Assembly (NCBI RefSeq): GCF_050908995.1
Contig: NC_135124.1
Location: 3,286,001 to 3,350,000, forward strand
Direction: 5' to 3'
Origin: Andrena cerasifolii
Lineage: Eukaryota > Arthropoda > Insecta > Hymenoptera > Andrenidae
DNA: 64,000 bases
Position 1 is the stretch's first letter, and the number at the start of each line of letters is the position of its first letter. Below the pieces are notes generated by a model. That model saw only the letters and a program-made list of their open reading frames with translations, ran no database searches and was not told the origin of the DNA. Both the position numbers and the translations under genes were made by a program. Positions 54,249 through 64,000 of the stretch are shown here, one piece after another.

Positions 54249-55135
54249 TTAAGGGGTTATATCTAGTCAGGCGGCCGAAAAGAGGCGAATATTTGTGAAT
54301 TTTTTTGAAGAAGCGGAAGCATATATTTTTACAAAACTTTTTGCGCTTAGAAGAGCAACATTTAAAGAACATTTGCTAATTTTTTCTTAGAAAAATATTT
54401 ACGTTTATAATAAAGTAACAACCGACATCCAAGAAGCATTTTTAAAAATTCGGTTCCGCAGATTGTCTAACATTAAAAAACAAATAAGATTTCGTTAGTA
54501 TATTAATATATTTTCCGATTAACGGAGGGAATTTCGGAAATATTAATTTAAAACAAAATGGCGATTATTTAAAGTTGAAATCATGATTTTTTCGTGCAAA
54601 AATCCCGCGTAACCAAAAATGTTTTCCTAATACTGGAGTAGGAAACGAAATTACTCTGAAGAAGTACCAGTACGCTTCGTGGAGAGATTTGGTATGATTT
54701 TAGTCGGGAGAATGCCTGGCAGCCATTCTTGTCACTTCCTTCACGATACGATGAGGAAAAGAATTTCTTAATACGCTGTAATGGATATTTCACCCTCAGG
54801 TGACTGCGGGGGGTCGACTTCGATTTGCCGTGGTCGGCCGAGAATTCATACCTGTTTCAAAATTAAAATAATTCTTTATTTTTTATCGTATCGATATGGA
54901 AGTGATACCGATGGATTCCTTATGTTTTCCGATGAAAATCATACCAAATTTTATGTAAATTGGACAATTTTTAACGAAGCTGGCATGGAATTACATATAT
55001 ATCAATGTTTCCTGCAGTTTCCTTCATTATCGGCCGAAATACGTCGTTTTTGGTGCCAGTTTCATCGGCGAAACATAAGCAATCGATTGGCATCGCTTTC
55101 GCAAAGATCTGATGAGAAATGCGGAAATAAAATTC
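54249..55135. mobile_element. Partial TTAA foldback element
   Basis: TTAA at 54249-54252 followed by GGGGTTATATCTAGTCAGGC. 54680-54770 and 54870-54960 are imperfect inverted copies (AAAATCATACCAAAT in one, inverse in the other). No matching right end; it is apparently cut off at the R1 boundary. Non-coding. Confidence 0.5.
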
Positions 55136-55386
55136 GGGAGGCATTGCAGGGGGGGGGGGGGTTGTCCTCCTCACGGAATACCAGGCGGCATCTCCTGGAT
55201 AGGCGTCGCTGGAGGATCACCCTGTAGACCCTTTCAAGTGCTCGCACCCAAGTGGGGCTCTGAACGCTGCGCGGCCACCGGCGCCGGTGGCGGTTGGGAA
55301 ACTCAAACTTTACCCTTTAACCGGGCCATCGCCGCCTTGTACGGTTTGCCCCATGGATCCAGGTCTAGCGTCAAACAAAGCTCCCT

Positions 55387-56378
55387 TTACGATCGCTCTT
55401 TATTCTTCCAGATGAGGATCTGCAGTCGTTTCTTGGCCCCGACGTACCTGGCCCTATACAACTCCGCCTCCGGATCCTTCCGCTTTCTGCGACGCTGAAG
55501 GATCCTTCTTGCCTTGAAGGAGGCTCCCTTGGCCTCAGCAATCTCAGCCGACCACCAGTCGCTCGGCTTTTGGGAACCCTTCGGCAGCCCCTTCTTCTTC
55601 AATTCCGCTCTGGTCATTCCAACCAGTACCCGCTGTATCTTATCCGCAAACGGTTGATCCCGCAACTGCGGGTTTCCTTCACCTCCGTCAGATAGACTTT
55701 CCTTCTATTTCCTACACCTCGCAACTGTTGTAACCAAGCCAGCGACCGGGCGTTACAACCACCGCGCATTCCGATGCCACGCGCGAGCGTCAAAGCGCGG
55801 GCTGGAACCCGCGAGCACTGTCAGCATTTCAATAAAAACGCCGAAGAGCGGGCCAAAGACGGAGACCCCGCTAGTCCTTGCTTCGCCCCGAATTAGCTAT
55901 AAGAACCTGTACAAGCTACGAGCGAGAGACTTGTTACCAGAGCATATACGATACAGTACGCGCATCGCCTGTCATCTAGATCGGGACAGAATAAACTTGT
56001 TTAACCATACGGTAAGTTCTAACACTTTAATCCGCAACAATCCCCTACCTTCGGTTTCCAACCGAATAATCCCGTCCCGGCATTATCACCCGAACCTTCG
56101 GAGCCCGTTGGACGACGACCGTGAAGGACGACCCGGAGAACCCAGAGATTCTCAGCCGGAATCTCGACCCCAGGCGCCTTGGTACAACACAACAATCTTT
56201 TGCGCATCTAAGTACTTCGTATCGTACTGGAGCCATTCCACAGCCGTGTCTTGCCTTCTCAGTCTTCCAAAGTAGTGCAGCACATACCTGTAGTCGGACG
56301 CCGAGTTATAATCGCGGAACACCTGGCTCCTCTTGATCCTTCGAGCGGGGATCCTATCCGCGGATTTCACGTTGATAA
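55387..56378 (-). pseudogene. R1-like ORF2, endonuclease end and linker, split by an LTR-like segment
   Basis: Minus strand from 56378: NVKSADRIPARRIKRSQVFR then ASDYRYVLHYFGRLRRQDTA. The position of the endonuclease SDH triad motif reads Ser-Asp-Tyr (about 56289-56297); the second copy keeps Ser-Asp-His. 55665-55387 gives SDWWSAEIAEAKGASFKARR and a basic helix (RRKRKDPEAELYRARYVGAK), the segment before reverse transcriptase in R1 elements. 55726-56039 between them is foreign. Confidence 0.65.
55726..56039. repeat. Possible solo LTR
   Basis: Starts TGTTGTAACC and ends CCGCAACA, contains AATAAA near 55990, and interrupts R1 coding sequence. These are LTR-like traits, but the flanks (GCAAC / ATCCC) do not form a clear duplication. 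Confidence 0.35.
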
Positions 56379-56803
56379 CACTGTTCAACAGCCATTTTGG
56401 TCTGTAAGATTCAATAACCGTTTCTTACAGATCTTTGTGCGCTGAAAGCGAATCCGCAAATCGTTTGTTGCCATCACTCTCAGTTTTTCAGAAATTCGAT
56501 TTTGAAAAAAAAACTGCAAATTTTCAACTTTGAACGTCTTTTGTGTCGAAACAGTAAGAGTTATTCGGTTGCTTGTTGCGTCAAATTGTTCTATAAACCT
56601 TCCCGAATATAGCGATATAAGTTATTGGTACATTATGAACATTTAAATATATTTAAACAACAATCAAATAGAAAAGAACACCCGCAATGTACCCATTTTT
56701 GTAGATATCTTGTTATATATTTTAAAAACTAAGGGTCTAGGAGAAAATTTAACTACTCCGCGCGATGCAGCAGAAATTTTTCTTCCGGAAACCACAAACA
56801 GAT
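56379..56803. mobile_element. Foldback family B, copy 4, half element inside R1
   Basis: Begins CACTGTTCAAC and follows the left half of copy 3, ending near the inner arm at 56803. Only one arm is present. It separates two parts of the R1 endonuclease. Confidence 0.8.
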
Positions 56804-56806
56804 CTG

Positions 56807-57189
56807 CGATCCCTTTTTGAGCCCTTCCTCCCTCCCCACGCAGGGGACTTAGTCTTAAGATCCCCTGCCCAGATAACCCCACCTCCTGGGGGTGTGTGGT
56901 CCCTAATGACAACCTCCTCGTCCTCCAGATAGCTATTAAACTGGGGCTTCCTATAATCGGTCCTCCACCATGGCAGCAACAATACCCCTCAGCGGAATGA
57001 GAGGGTGGGGGGCAGTGTAGAGAAAATACCATTGAATCCCGTGACCCAGAGAGATTCATCTCCATTCGTCCACTCCAGGATCTGCCTGTATGGCTCCGAG
57101 ATTAGCACCACGTCGACGTTCAATTGGGAGGCGTGCAGGAGCAGGAGGTCCTGCGCCAGCCGGCACCTGTTCAGACTACCTTGAAAAAT
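56807..57189 (-). pseudogene. R1-like ORF2 endonuclease, N-terminal half
   Basis: IFQGSLNRCRLAQDLLLLHA then VDVVLISEPYRQ is the start of the APE-type endonuclease of R1-clade ORF2 ('lQ.NlnrcraAqdLl', with the catalytic Glu in SEPYR). After a frameshift come EDEEVVIRDHTPPGGGVIWA and GDLKTKSPAWGGRKG, the 'GDfNAKs..WG' block, in which the usual Asn is changed to Lys. Interrupted at 56806 by foldback B copy 4. Confidence 0.7.
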
Positions 57190-57399
57190 ACTGGTCCTCA
57201 CCGCCTTATCTGGTGCCCTTTGATATATCACATAACCTATAGGCGGCACGCCAACAAGGTCGTGATATGTCAAGCCCCCGGGCCCACTACTCCGGCCGCC
57301 GAGCTTATGATGCATTTCGGTTGATTGTTGCAGGCTTATATGACGTGACCTCTCGCCCCACAGTGCAAATCTCCCCCGCCCCTTTTCCTTTCCTGTTGG

Positions 57400-58770
57400 G
57401 CACTCCCTGCCAATATGCCCCATTCTATGACATCGGAAGCACTTCGTTTCCTTCGGGAGGAGTCTACATCTGACTTAGGAAGTGAATCGCCCTTGGCAGG
57501 GCATTGGTGGGTATCGCCACCACCGCCGATTGGGTACCCCAGGGCCCAGATTACATGTCCTTAGGGTCATCCTCCCCCACTCAAGCTTTAGCGACGCTTT
57601 CAAGTCTGTGAGGAGTTCATCGTCCGTTACTAAGGGGTCAATGTCCCTAATTTAAATCGCGGTCCATTCCTGCAGTACGACCACCTCGTGGCTCGCCCTC
57701 AGAGCTTTGGTTATAGCTTCTGCCATTGCACCAGCATTAGCCGTTTTATCATCTTCCATGAGGAGGACGTGCCCCTGGCGCGTCCTCTTGATTCCCCTGA
57801 CGTCTACCAGGGCCGCCCTAGCCTTGGACAGAACCGCACTGTACGTCTGCAGGTAGTTCGAGGCCGGGCTAACCTTAATCACAATAGCATCTGCTGCTGT
57901 AGATCCTGCTGGTCCTGCTGCCGTTGACGCTACCGGCTCCTGGCGGCAACGACGGAGAATAGCCTCTTTCTGGGCGCCAGCGCTTCCTCCTGCGAGGAAA
58001 CTCAGCTCTTCTTCTTGTTGGCCTTCTTCTTCCTACTGTTCATAAGGCTCCGCTAGTTACTGCTCGGTATGGAACTAACACTCGCCTCCGCCGTTTACGT
58101 CGCCATATCCCTTTATCTGACGCCTGCGTGCTGGTAGCGCAGGTCTTGCTCCTCCATCGGTCGATGGTGTGTGCCGCCCTGGCTTCTGTTATAACGACAA
58201 TCGCCTTCTCGACGCCTCGAGAGGCTGCCGCAGCTATCATAGTCACTCCAGGGTCAACTTCCTATTCGACAACCGTCAGGGTCACCAGCTCCTTGCACAG
58301 GGTAGATAGATTCTTAATCATATCGGCTATCTTGCCAAGGAGTCGAGCCGCCCTTTAACCACCTCCATTCCCTTGGGGCCCCCAGATATACATGGTGCCC
58401 CAACTCCTCCTCCCTCCTTACCGTGTCCCACGGCACTCCTGCTCCTGTCCTACTCATAATCCGTATCCAAGTAAGTTCATTTAACATAGCCAGATCCTGC
58501 TGCTGTAGTTTCTTCTGGGTATATGGGCGTTTGTAGGCCCCCCCTCCCCCCCCTGACGTTGGCCTGCGGCACCAACGCGACGTCATCAGTCTGATACCGT
58601 AAACCTGCACTGTTGCTGACGGGACAGTGGAGGACTGAGCGACTCTCACTAGCGGTTTTTTCATCCGAGGCTCCGCTATTATTGGGTATCATCTCATGAG
58701 GTGTCTTGAAGGGCGACGGCTGCATCGCCCAACGATCATAATGAAAAGACGAACACATAGACTTGCACAT
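57400..58770 (-). pseudogene. R1-like ORF1 (gag-like) remnant
   Basis: Frames on the minus strand include a Lys/Arg-rich region (58246-58040), then VSPASNYLQTYSAVLSKARA followed by RGIKRTRQGHVLLMEDDKTA (57870-57740), which matches the R1-type gag fold 'Y..vl..ar..v...gi...r.tr.G..ll'. The end reads CFRCHRMGHIGRECPTG (near 57440-57390), a CX2CX4HX4C RNA-binding knuckle. Several frameshifts lie between. It would coat the element's RNA if intact. Confidence 0.65.
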
Positions 58771-59469
58771 ATCACAAGAATTCTGTCCATTCTTCTTCTC
58801 CGGACAGACTACCCGAGCAAGCTGGAACGCTCGGGGTCTTCACCTTACTCATACTCCACGGCACTTCAATTGCCGTACCTCCTACGATCCCCTATACCCG
58901 GGGGGGGGGGGCTATATATGTATTGTTGCTCCGATGTTTTTGAGGAGCCATATATTCAGATCCGTTTCTAGGTGTACAGCATTGCTCGCGAGCTCCGAAT
59001 TAATCGGCCAGATATCTGACCCAAACTCCATTCGTCGACTGCCCCCCGATCTGCCGTAAAAATCCCACAGTCGATAAAAGAGTTTCCTTACTAAATTCCT
59101 TTTGGCTTCGTTGACCTCTATGGGTACCAGATCCCACATTAGTACGAATCCCACGGCGTCATGCAGTCCCACGTTGGAAATCACACCTTATTCTGGTTTG
59201 TATCCCTCGATGGTAACCAGCCGACCGAAGATAATCGGTCAACACATGGTAATTGGTGGACCTATGGGAAATTATCGACCGATGGTACGTCGGCATATGA
59301 CCGACCTATGGTACGTCGGCATATGACCGACCGATGGTACTTCGGCATGTGACCGATCGATTGTACGTCGGCATGTTAGCGGCTGATGATATGCCGCTCC
59401 ATTAACGCCCGTCGAAGTCGCTCGGATTCTTTATGGGATTCGATACCGACCCAACTTCGATCGGTAAAT
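58771..59469. other. Unassigned, with 26-bp minisatellite
   Basis: A minus-strand frame at 58912-59184 (including KRNLVRKLFYRLWDFYGRSG) is unrecognised; it may be element-derived. A poly-G run lies at 58901-58910. Confidence 0.35.
59273..59376. repeat. 26-bp tandem repeat, four copies
   Basis: Unit GACCGACCGATGGTACGTCG plus GCATAT, with point differences between copies; a fifth, more diverged unit may follow. It sits between the two divergent R1-like copies. Confidence 0.85.
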
Positions 59470-59859
59470 AGGAGTCTTACCCTCGAGGTCTCATCCCCCG
59501 GAGGGGCAATCGGAGGACGCTGAGGCCAGAGCGGAAGCGACCGTAGACGGTACTCTTAAAGGTTTGCACATACATATCCGTTCCGTGCCAGTTTCGTGGT
59601 TGTAAAAGGTATCGGTTGCTTGTTTTGGAATGGAGCAGCGCACGAACCCCCCAGCGCAAGAACCCCCCAAGATGCATTTTACACACGAAGGAGGGGCCCG
59701 TGGGAAAAAGGGCCGCGCATGTAATGGCATCCCTGGCATGCCCGGCGAGTAAAAATAAAAGGATTCCGGCAACGGAGTACCGTGAGAGATTGAGACCTCC
59801 CAATGTTAAGGATCCTCCAGGTGAATTTAAACAGATGTAGGTTGGCACAGGATCACCTG

Positions 59860-60470
59860 GGCTATACTTCCGAAAACCGGTCAAACCCGATTGGGCTGAA
59901 ATTTTGCAAATAGCTTCATTTTGCATAAAAATAACGTTTGCGAGAAGGATTTTTGGCGACTCGAAAATTTTTTTTTTACCATTTCAATGTCATTCTCTAT
60001 CTTACCGACAGAGCGGAGAATCGGATTCAACAGTTATTCAGTGCATTCTCCTTATTAATCTCCTAAAATCTATAAAACAGAGATCAACTTAGAAAGAGAT
60101 ATCAGCTTGATACTGGGTATTAGTATTGGTTTTGGGCTAGTTTGGGGCGGGGGGCGCGCGCCCGCTCGCGGGCGCGTAAAGCATGGTAGCGAACCGATGT
60201 GAGTTTACACGGGGCCAAGCTTCAATGCATTCTCAACATTATTGAACGATATTAAATATGTATATACAGGAGAATAATAAGGAGAATGCACTGAATAACT
60301 GTTGTATCCTATTCTCGACTCTGTCGGTAAGGTAGGGAACGGCATTGAAATGGTAAAAAAAAAATTCGAGTCGCCAAAAATCCTTCTCGCAAACGTTATT
60401 TTTATGCAAAATGAAGCTATTTGCAAAATTTCAGCCCAATCGGGTTTGACCGGTTTTCGGAAGTTTCGCC
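59860..60470. mobile_element. Foldback DNA element with 8-bp duplication, inserted in R1 ORF2
   Basis: ATCACCTG occurs at 59852-59859 and 60471-60478. The ends then match as inverted repeats (ACTTCCGAAAACCGGTCAAA near 59875 and its inverse near 60460), with arms of about 230 bp. The centre has a strong GC palindrome (GGCGCGCGCCCGCTCGCGGG, 60154-60173). An 8-bp duplication suggests hAT or P-type; no transposase remains. Confidence 0.82.
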
Positions 60471-61500
60471 ATCACCTGACTCAGAATGTATGCCAGCTCA
60501 GTGTCAATATAGTGATTATCTCGGAGCCCTTTCGACAGATGCCCGAGTGGAATAATGACGCCTCGGGAGACGCATCCGTATGGGTGACGGAGTTTAATGG
60601 GATATTCGCGACCCTGGCCCCTCCAACAGCCGTTGAGGGGATAGTGGCAGTGATGGTGGACAGCAGGACAGGAATTAGCTGCTACTGCTCCGCTAATAAA
60701 AAAACACGACTTCCTCAAGTACGTAGACGTGTTGGAGGCGATTCTCAATGGCCTCGCGGCCCCGGGCAAAGGTATGATTCTGGCGGGCGACCTGGACGCC
60801 AAATCCCCAGCGTGTGGTGGCGGGGGGTAGGAAATCCACCCGCAAGGGGAAGGCATTTATAGGCCTCTTGGCAAGGCAGGGGCTCGCCCTCATTAGACTG
60901 AGGGAAAAGCACACATTCTTTCGCAACGGGGGATCTTCCGTTGTTGATGTGATGTCTATGGACCGAGCAACGGCCAACATGGTTAAGAGGAGTGAGGTAC
61001 TGACATACTTCACTGCATCTGACCATAGATATGTACTGCGCACCATAGCAAAACTAAGGAGATCAGTAGCGGTCCCAGTCTGGTCCCCGTTTTCGGTTAA
61101 GGACTTGGATACGGTGGCCATCCTGAGAAGGTATGGAGAACTCAAGGATTCGGAACCCGGGGGCCAGGCCCCACCAATGCCACGGCAGGACCCACCTGAC
61201 CTGCTTGCCGATAAGTTCTAGCGTCTCCTAGGGGAAGTGATCAGGAGGAAGTTAAAAAGGAAGAATCTCCCTCGGGGCAGCCGAAAACTGAATTACTGCT
61301 GGTGTGAGGAGATTGCGGTGGCAAGGAAGGAAATGCACTAGGCTAGGAAGGCATTCCAACGAAGAAGGAAGAAGCGTGCCCCAGACGTGAATGATTATAG
61401 GAGGGCATACTCAGAAGCTAGGAGGAACGTCCAAGTCCTCATCTGGAGGTCGAATGAGCAACTATGCATAGCTATGGAGGGATTTATGTGGCACCGTGGA
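60471..61500 (+). pseudogene. R1-like ORF2: endonuclease and linker, copy 2
   Basis: Continues the ORF2 start at 59815-59859 after the insertion. VNIVIISEPFRQMPEWNN carries the endonuclease Glu; SVWVTEFNGIFATLAPP parallels copy 1 (LWVTGFNGIFSTLPP). After a frameshift: GDLDAKSPACGG near 60786-60822, then GKAFIGLLARQGLALIRL, SVVDVMSMD, and ASDHRYVLRTI with the catalytic Ser-Asp-His at 61018-61026. The linker YCWCEEIAVARKEMH and RKAFQRRRKKRAPDVNDYRR (61290-61400) matches the copy 1 linker, with in-frame stops. The reverse transcriptase is absent. Confidence 0.75.
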
Positions 61501-61685
61501 CCGTGACCTATGGGGTAAGCCATATAAGGTAGTTATGGCCAGGTTAAAGGACAAGGCATCAAAAACGATTATGACATCGGAGCAGGTCCACGGAATCGCG
61601 GAGCATTTGTTCGTGACCCCGGTGTGAAACCAAGACGCCCGGCGACGCTAATCCACTGAAGCTATACGTGGGATGAGAAGACCAT

Positions 61686-61815
61686 GTAAAACTTATCTTT
61701 ATTATTAAGGCCCATTGGCAGAAACACTGGGACACCTAATTACTTATTTTCGACATAGATCCAGCGTGCCAAAGCTCATCAAAATCGGTGTCTACCTCAT
61801 GGTGTCCTCCCCTTG
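61686..61815. repeat. Truncated copy of the Harbinger-like MITE
   Basis: Matches 47101-47227 nearly base for base (TTATTATTAAGGCCCATTGG, GACATAGATCCAGCGTGCCA), ending CCTCCCCTTG. Confidence 0.85.
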
Positions 61816-61839
61816 TGCGTGAAAGAGGAATCTGGCATG

Positions 61840-62065
61840 AAGCAATTGGAATGGCCGTCACAGTCACCTGATGCTAATGTTATCGAAAATGCCTGGGCAT
61901 ATATGTATGAAGCAGAAACTTCATAGGGGACAAGTATTCACCGTAAAGTATTCACTGCAACAAATTCGCCAGATTTGGAGAACCTTACCACACAAATACG
62001 CTGTCAACCTGGTACAAAGTATGCCTCGGAGATGCCAGTCGATTATCGACGCTGTTAGCGACTGA
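61840..62065 (+). pseudogene. Tc1-like transposase, C-terminal fragment
   Basis: QLEWPSQSPDANVIENAWAY gives the third-acid block of Tc1 transposases (PPQSPDLNPIENLW type). It then runs, across a frameshift, into QQIRQIWRTLPHKYAVNLVQ and SMPRRCQSIIDAVSD then stop, the standard C-terminus ('SMprR...vi'). The two catalytic Asp blocks upstream are missing: the sequence begins where the truncated MITE ends. Distinct in sequence from the Tc1 remnants at 1 and 25160. Confidence 0.8.
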
Positions 62066-62218
62066 ACCCCCCATTGATGTAGTAGCATTTTAGTTCTAAC
62101 AACAAAGAATGTATATATGTATTTTAAAATTCAATTAAATAAACTTCTCTATGAATTAAGTCGAACACATTTTAATCGGACAGGCTGTATGCATAAGTTA
62201 TGTATTGTGTGTGATATA

Positions 62219-63040
62219 CAGGATGTTTCACTACAGGTGGTAACTCTTTTATGGGGTGATTCTACAGGCCAAAATACGACGAAAATGTAGAATAAAATGT
62301 TTTTATATATCACGCTCCGTTTTCGAAAAAATTGACTTTGAGTTTCAGCCAAATACGCGTGCACCCGAAGAACAATTTAGCGAAACGACTTCTAGAAAGC
62401 CTTACCCTCCGTCTGCCCCCAGGCGACCAAAAGTGTACTTCGGTGCACGCGTACTGGGCTAAAATTTAAAGTCAATTTTTTCGAAAACGATGAAAGATGC
62501 TAACAAGGAAAGATCCTAAACCCGAACATTCAAAAAATTCTGAAACTTTGTGAATATGTAAGGGACTTCCTCTTGATTACAACGCAATTTTTTTTGTTGC
62601 CCAAATTCACTCTTAATTCAGATTTCACGTGATAAAACGATTTTTAGAAAACATTATTAATATTTTTGTTTATAACTTTTTTTCTAATTGTTTAAACATT
62701 TGATAAAACTTGTACGATTTGATAGATATAATTAAAACAAGTAACTGTTGTCTTGAAACTTTTTTTCCATCTCTTACAGATTGCGTGTTACAGAATAAAA
62801 TCGAAAAATAGCCGAATCTTCAGGGGTTAATTTCATCCCCTTAGAGTAAATTTAGGCAGCAAAAAACATGCGTTGTAATCAGGAGGAAATCCCCTACATA
62901 TCCACAAGGTTTCAGAATTTTTTTGAATTTTCCGGTTCGGGATGTTTCTTTGTAAGAAATTTTATTCTATATTTTCGTCTTATTTTGGCCTGTAGAATCA
63001 CCCATACCTAAAGGTTTACCACTTGTAGTGAAACACCCTG
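62219..63040. mobile_element. TA-flanked foldback element, 822 bp
   Basis: Ends CAGGATGTTTCACTACA and TGTAGTGAAACACCCTG, bounded by TA at 62217-62218 and 63041-63042. Arms of about 380 bp are inverted copies (AGGCCAAAATACGACGAAAA left, inverse right) meeting near 62640. TA and CAGG ends fit a mariner-type mover. Non-coding. Confidence 0.82.
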
Positions 63041-63042
63041 TA

Positions 63043-63587
63043 TATATGTATATTACATGATATGTAGGACATGCAATATTTGTAATGGTTCTACAAGTAC
63101 ATTGCTTCTGGAACAGTTCTTGTATAAGTTCTATAACAATTAAAAGCTCTAACAGTTTTAGATCGACTTTTTCTTTGATTCTTTACAGAATGTTGTAGGT
63201 TATATGTACGGTATAACATTTTAATTTTGTAAAGAATCAACAATAAAGTCGATCCAAAATTGTTGAGCCCAGTGCAGAGCAAGCAACAATCGCTCGAGTT
63301 GTCGATTTCATATGCTCTTAATGGGTCCCCCTGAAAAAATTTCACTTCATCACATCATGTTCATTCAAGGTCATTCCCCAAAAAAAGAAAATTTCAGATA
63401 TTGCTCTTATGTTTAGACATATTATCTGATACATCTTTTCGTTTTAAATCCGATACATATATTCGCTTCATAATATTGATGAGGTTGAATTTAATCTGTA
63501 CTTGTATTAGAAATATCGATCAGTTCAACACTTATAGTTTATATAATATGTATATACTGTTCAATATATGTTGTTGGTGTTCAATTA
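63043..63587. other. No recognised gene
   Basis: AT-rich; a small inverted pair (AGAATGTTGTAGG / TAAAGAATCAACAAT region) was not convincing. Confidence 0.4.
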
Positions 63588-64000
63588 CACTGTCCAACAG
63601 CCATTTTGGTCTGTAAGATTCAATACCGTTTCTTATAGATTTTTGTGCGCTGAAAACGAATCCGCAAACCGTTTGTCGCCATCACCGTCAGTTTTTGAGA
63701 AATTCGATTTTGAAAAAAATGCAAATTTTCAAATTTGAACATCTTTTGTGTTCAAACTATAATAGTTATTTGGTTGCTCGTTACGTCAAATTATTCTATG
63801 AACCCTCGCGATCACAACGGTATAAGTTATTATTGAATTATAAGCATTTAAATATGTTTAAACAACGATCAAAGGGAAAAGGACACCCGAAATGCACCAA
63901 TTTTTGCAGATATTTTGTTATATATTTTAAAAACTAAGGGTCTAGGAGAAAATTTAACTACTCCACGCCATGCAGCAGAAAATTTTCTTTCGGAAACCAC
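63588..64000. mobile_element. Foldback family B, copy 5, cut by window end
   Basis: Starts CACTGTCCAACAG and follows the left half of copy 3; probably continues past the window. Confidence 0.85.

Larger units (their letters stand above)
55145..58970 (-). mobile_element. R1-clade non-LTR retrotransposon, broken copy 1
   Basis: Minus-strand order: gag region (58770-57400), zinc knuckle (57440-57400), ORF2 endonuclease (57189-56807 and 56378-56045), and the ORF2 linker towards reverse transcriptase (55720-55387). It is interrupted by foldback B copy 4 (56379-56803) and by an LTR-like segment (55726-56039). Reverse transcriptase itself is missing. Many stops and shifts: inactive. Confidence 0.8.
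59470..61640 (+). mobile_element. R1-clade non-LTR retrotransposon, broken copy 2
   Basis: Same family as copy 1 but opposite strand: end of ORF1 (decayed knuckle near 59715-59760), ORF2 start (LQVNLNRCRLAQDHL, 59815-59860), then a 611-bp foreign element, then ORF2 to about 61500. Ends before reverse transcriptase. Confidence 0.78.

Noticed and set aside
54781..55498. Overlapping plus-strand frames of 148 and 128 codons
   Set aside because: They cover a poly-G run and the antisense of R1 sequence plus foldback arms; no domain.

Overview
This is eukaryotic, AT-rich, non-coding-style DNA that is almost entirely made of transposable elements (TEs), most of them broken and nested. The TE mix (copia with initiator tRNA-Met half-tRNA priming, R1-clade retroposons, cecropia-type mariner, Tc1, pogo, piggyBac and TTAA foldback elements, hAT elements) points to an insect; nothing seen fixes the species or order. 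No host gene is identified with confidence. Two weak candidate host exons are listed (10290-10381 and 51270-51410), along with one tRNA-like sequence at 48405-48480.

Layout. 1-340 Tc1 transposase remnant; 1186-1760 foldback repeat; 2349-3109 piggyBac relic between two TTAA sites; 5338-5644 two small palindromic MITEs; 7564-9158 foldback family 'B' carrying a nested TTAA element; 11448-12186 and 13134-13762 two copies of TTAA family 'C'; 12696-13043 a TA-flanked MITE; 13991-15437 an element with CCGAGGC-rich ends; 15655-16705 B copy 2; 16739-17186 AT-nested repeats; 17612-19110 two abutting TTAA elements; 20075-21190 a long-TIR TA element next to a 5'-truncated mariner (about 21405-22086); 22160-24535 a retroposon RNase H/C-terminal region split by a pogo-like element (22750-24030) and by an R1 tail (24091-24400).

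25160-30800 is a decayed Tc1 transposase into which a complete, apparently intact copia element (25950-30625) has inserted. It is the only long open reading frame here (1315 codons). Its two 279-bp LTRs are identical by eye, it has a 5-bp ATACT duplication, a primer binding site and a polypurine tract. 33029-33758 TTAA element; 33778-34875 three hAT MITEs in tandem separated by the same 8-bp site; 36312-38430 a hAT element with a transposase remnant and a nested MITE holding four 155-bp repeats; 40011-40993 TTAA element; 41674-42748 B copy 3; 44221-45470 two TTAA elements sharing one TTAA; 46247-47227 two more MITEs; 48483-49194, 49982-50720 and 52287-53012 TTAA foldbacks; 53092-54073 an element with GTTCGC-rich ends. 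55230-58770 (minus) and 59470-61620 (plus) are two divergent R1-clade copies, each disrupted by another element, with a 26-bp minisatellite between them. 61840-63040 holds a Tc1 C-terminus and a TA foldback, and the window ends inside B copy 5.

The parts do not form a pathway. The main biological content is the layering of insertions, from which relative ages can be read, and a large cohort of TTAA-flanked foldback elements of several terminal sequences. Several of these share a conserved internal module (TTTCGAGAAAAACGCG), the most notable unexplained pattern in the window.
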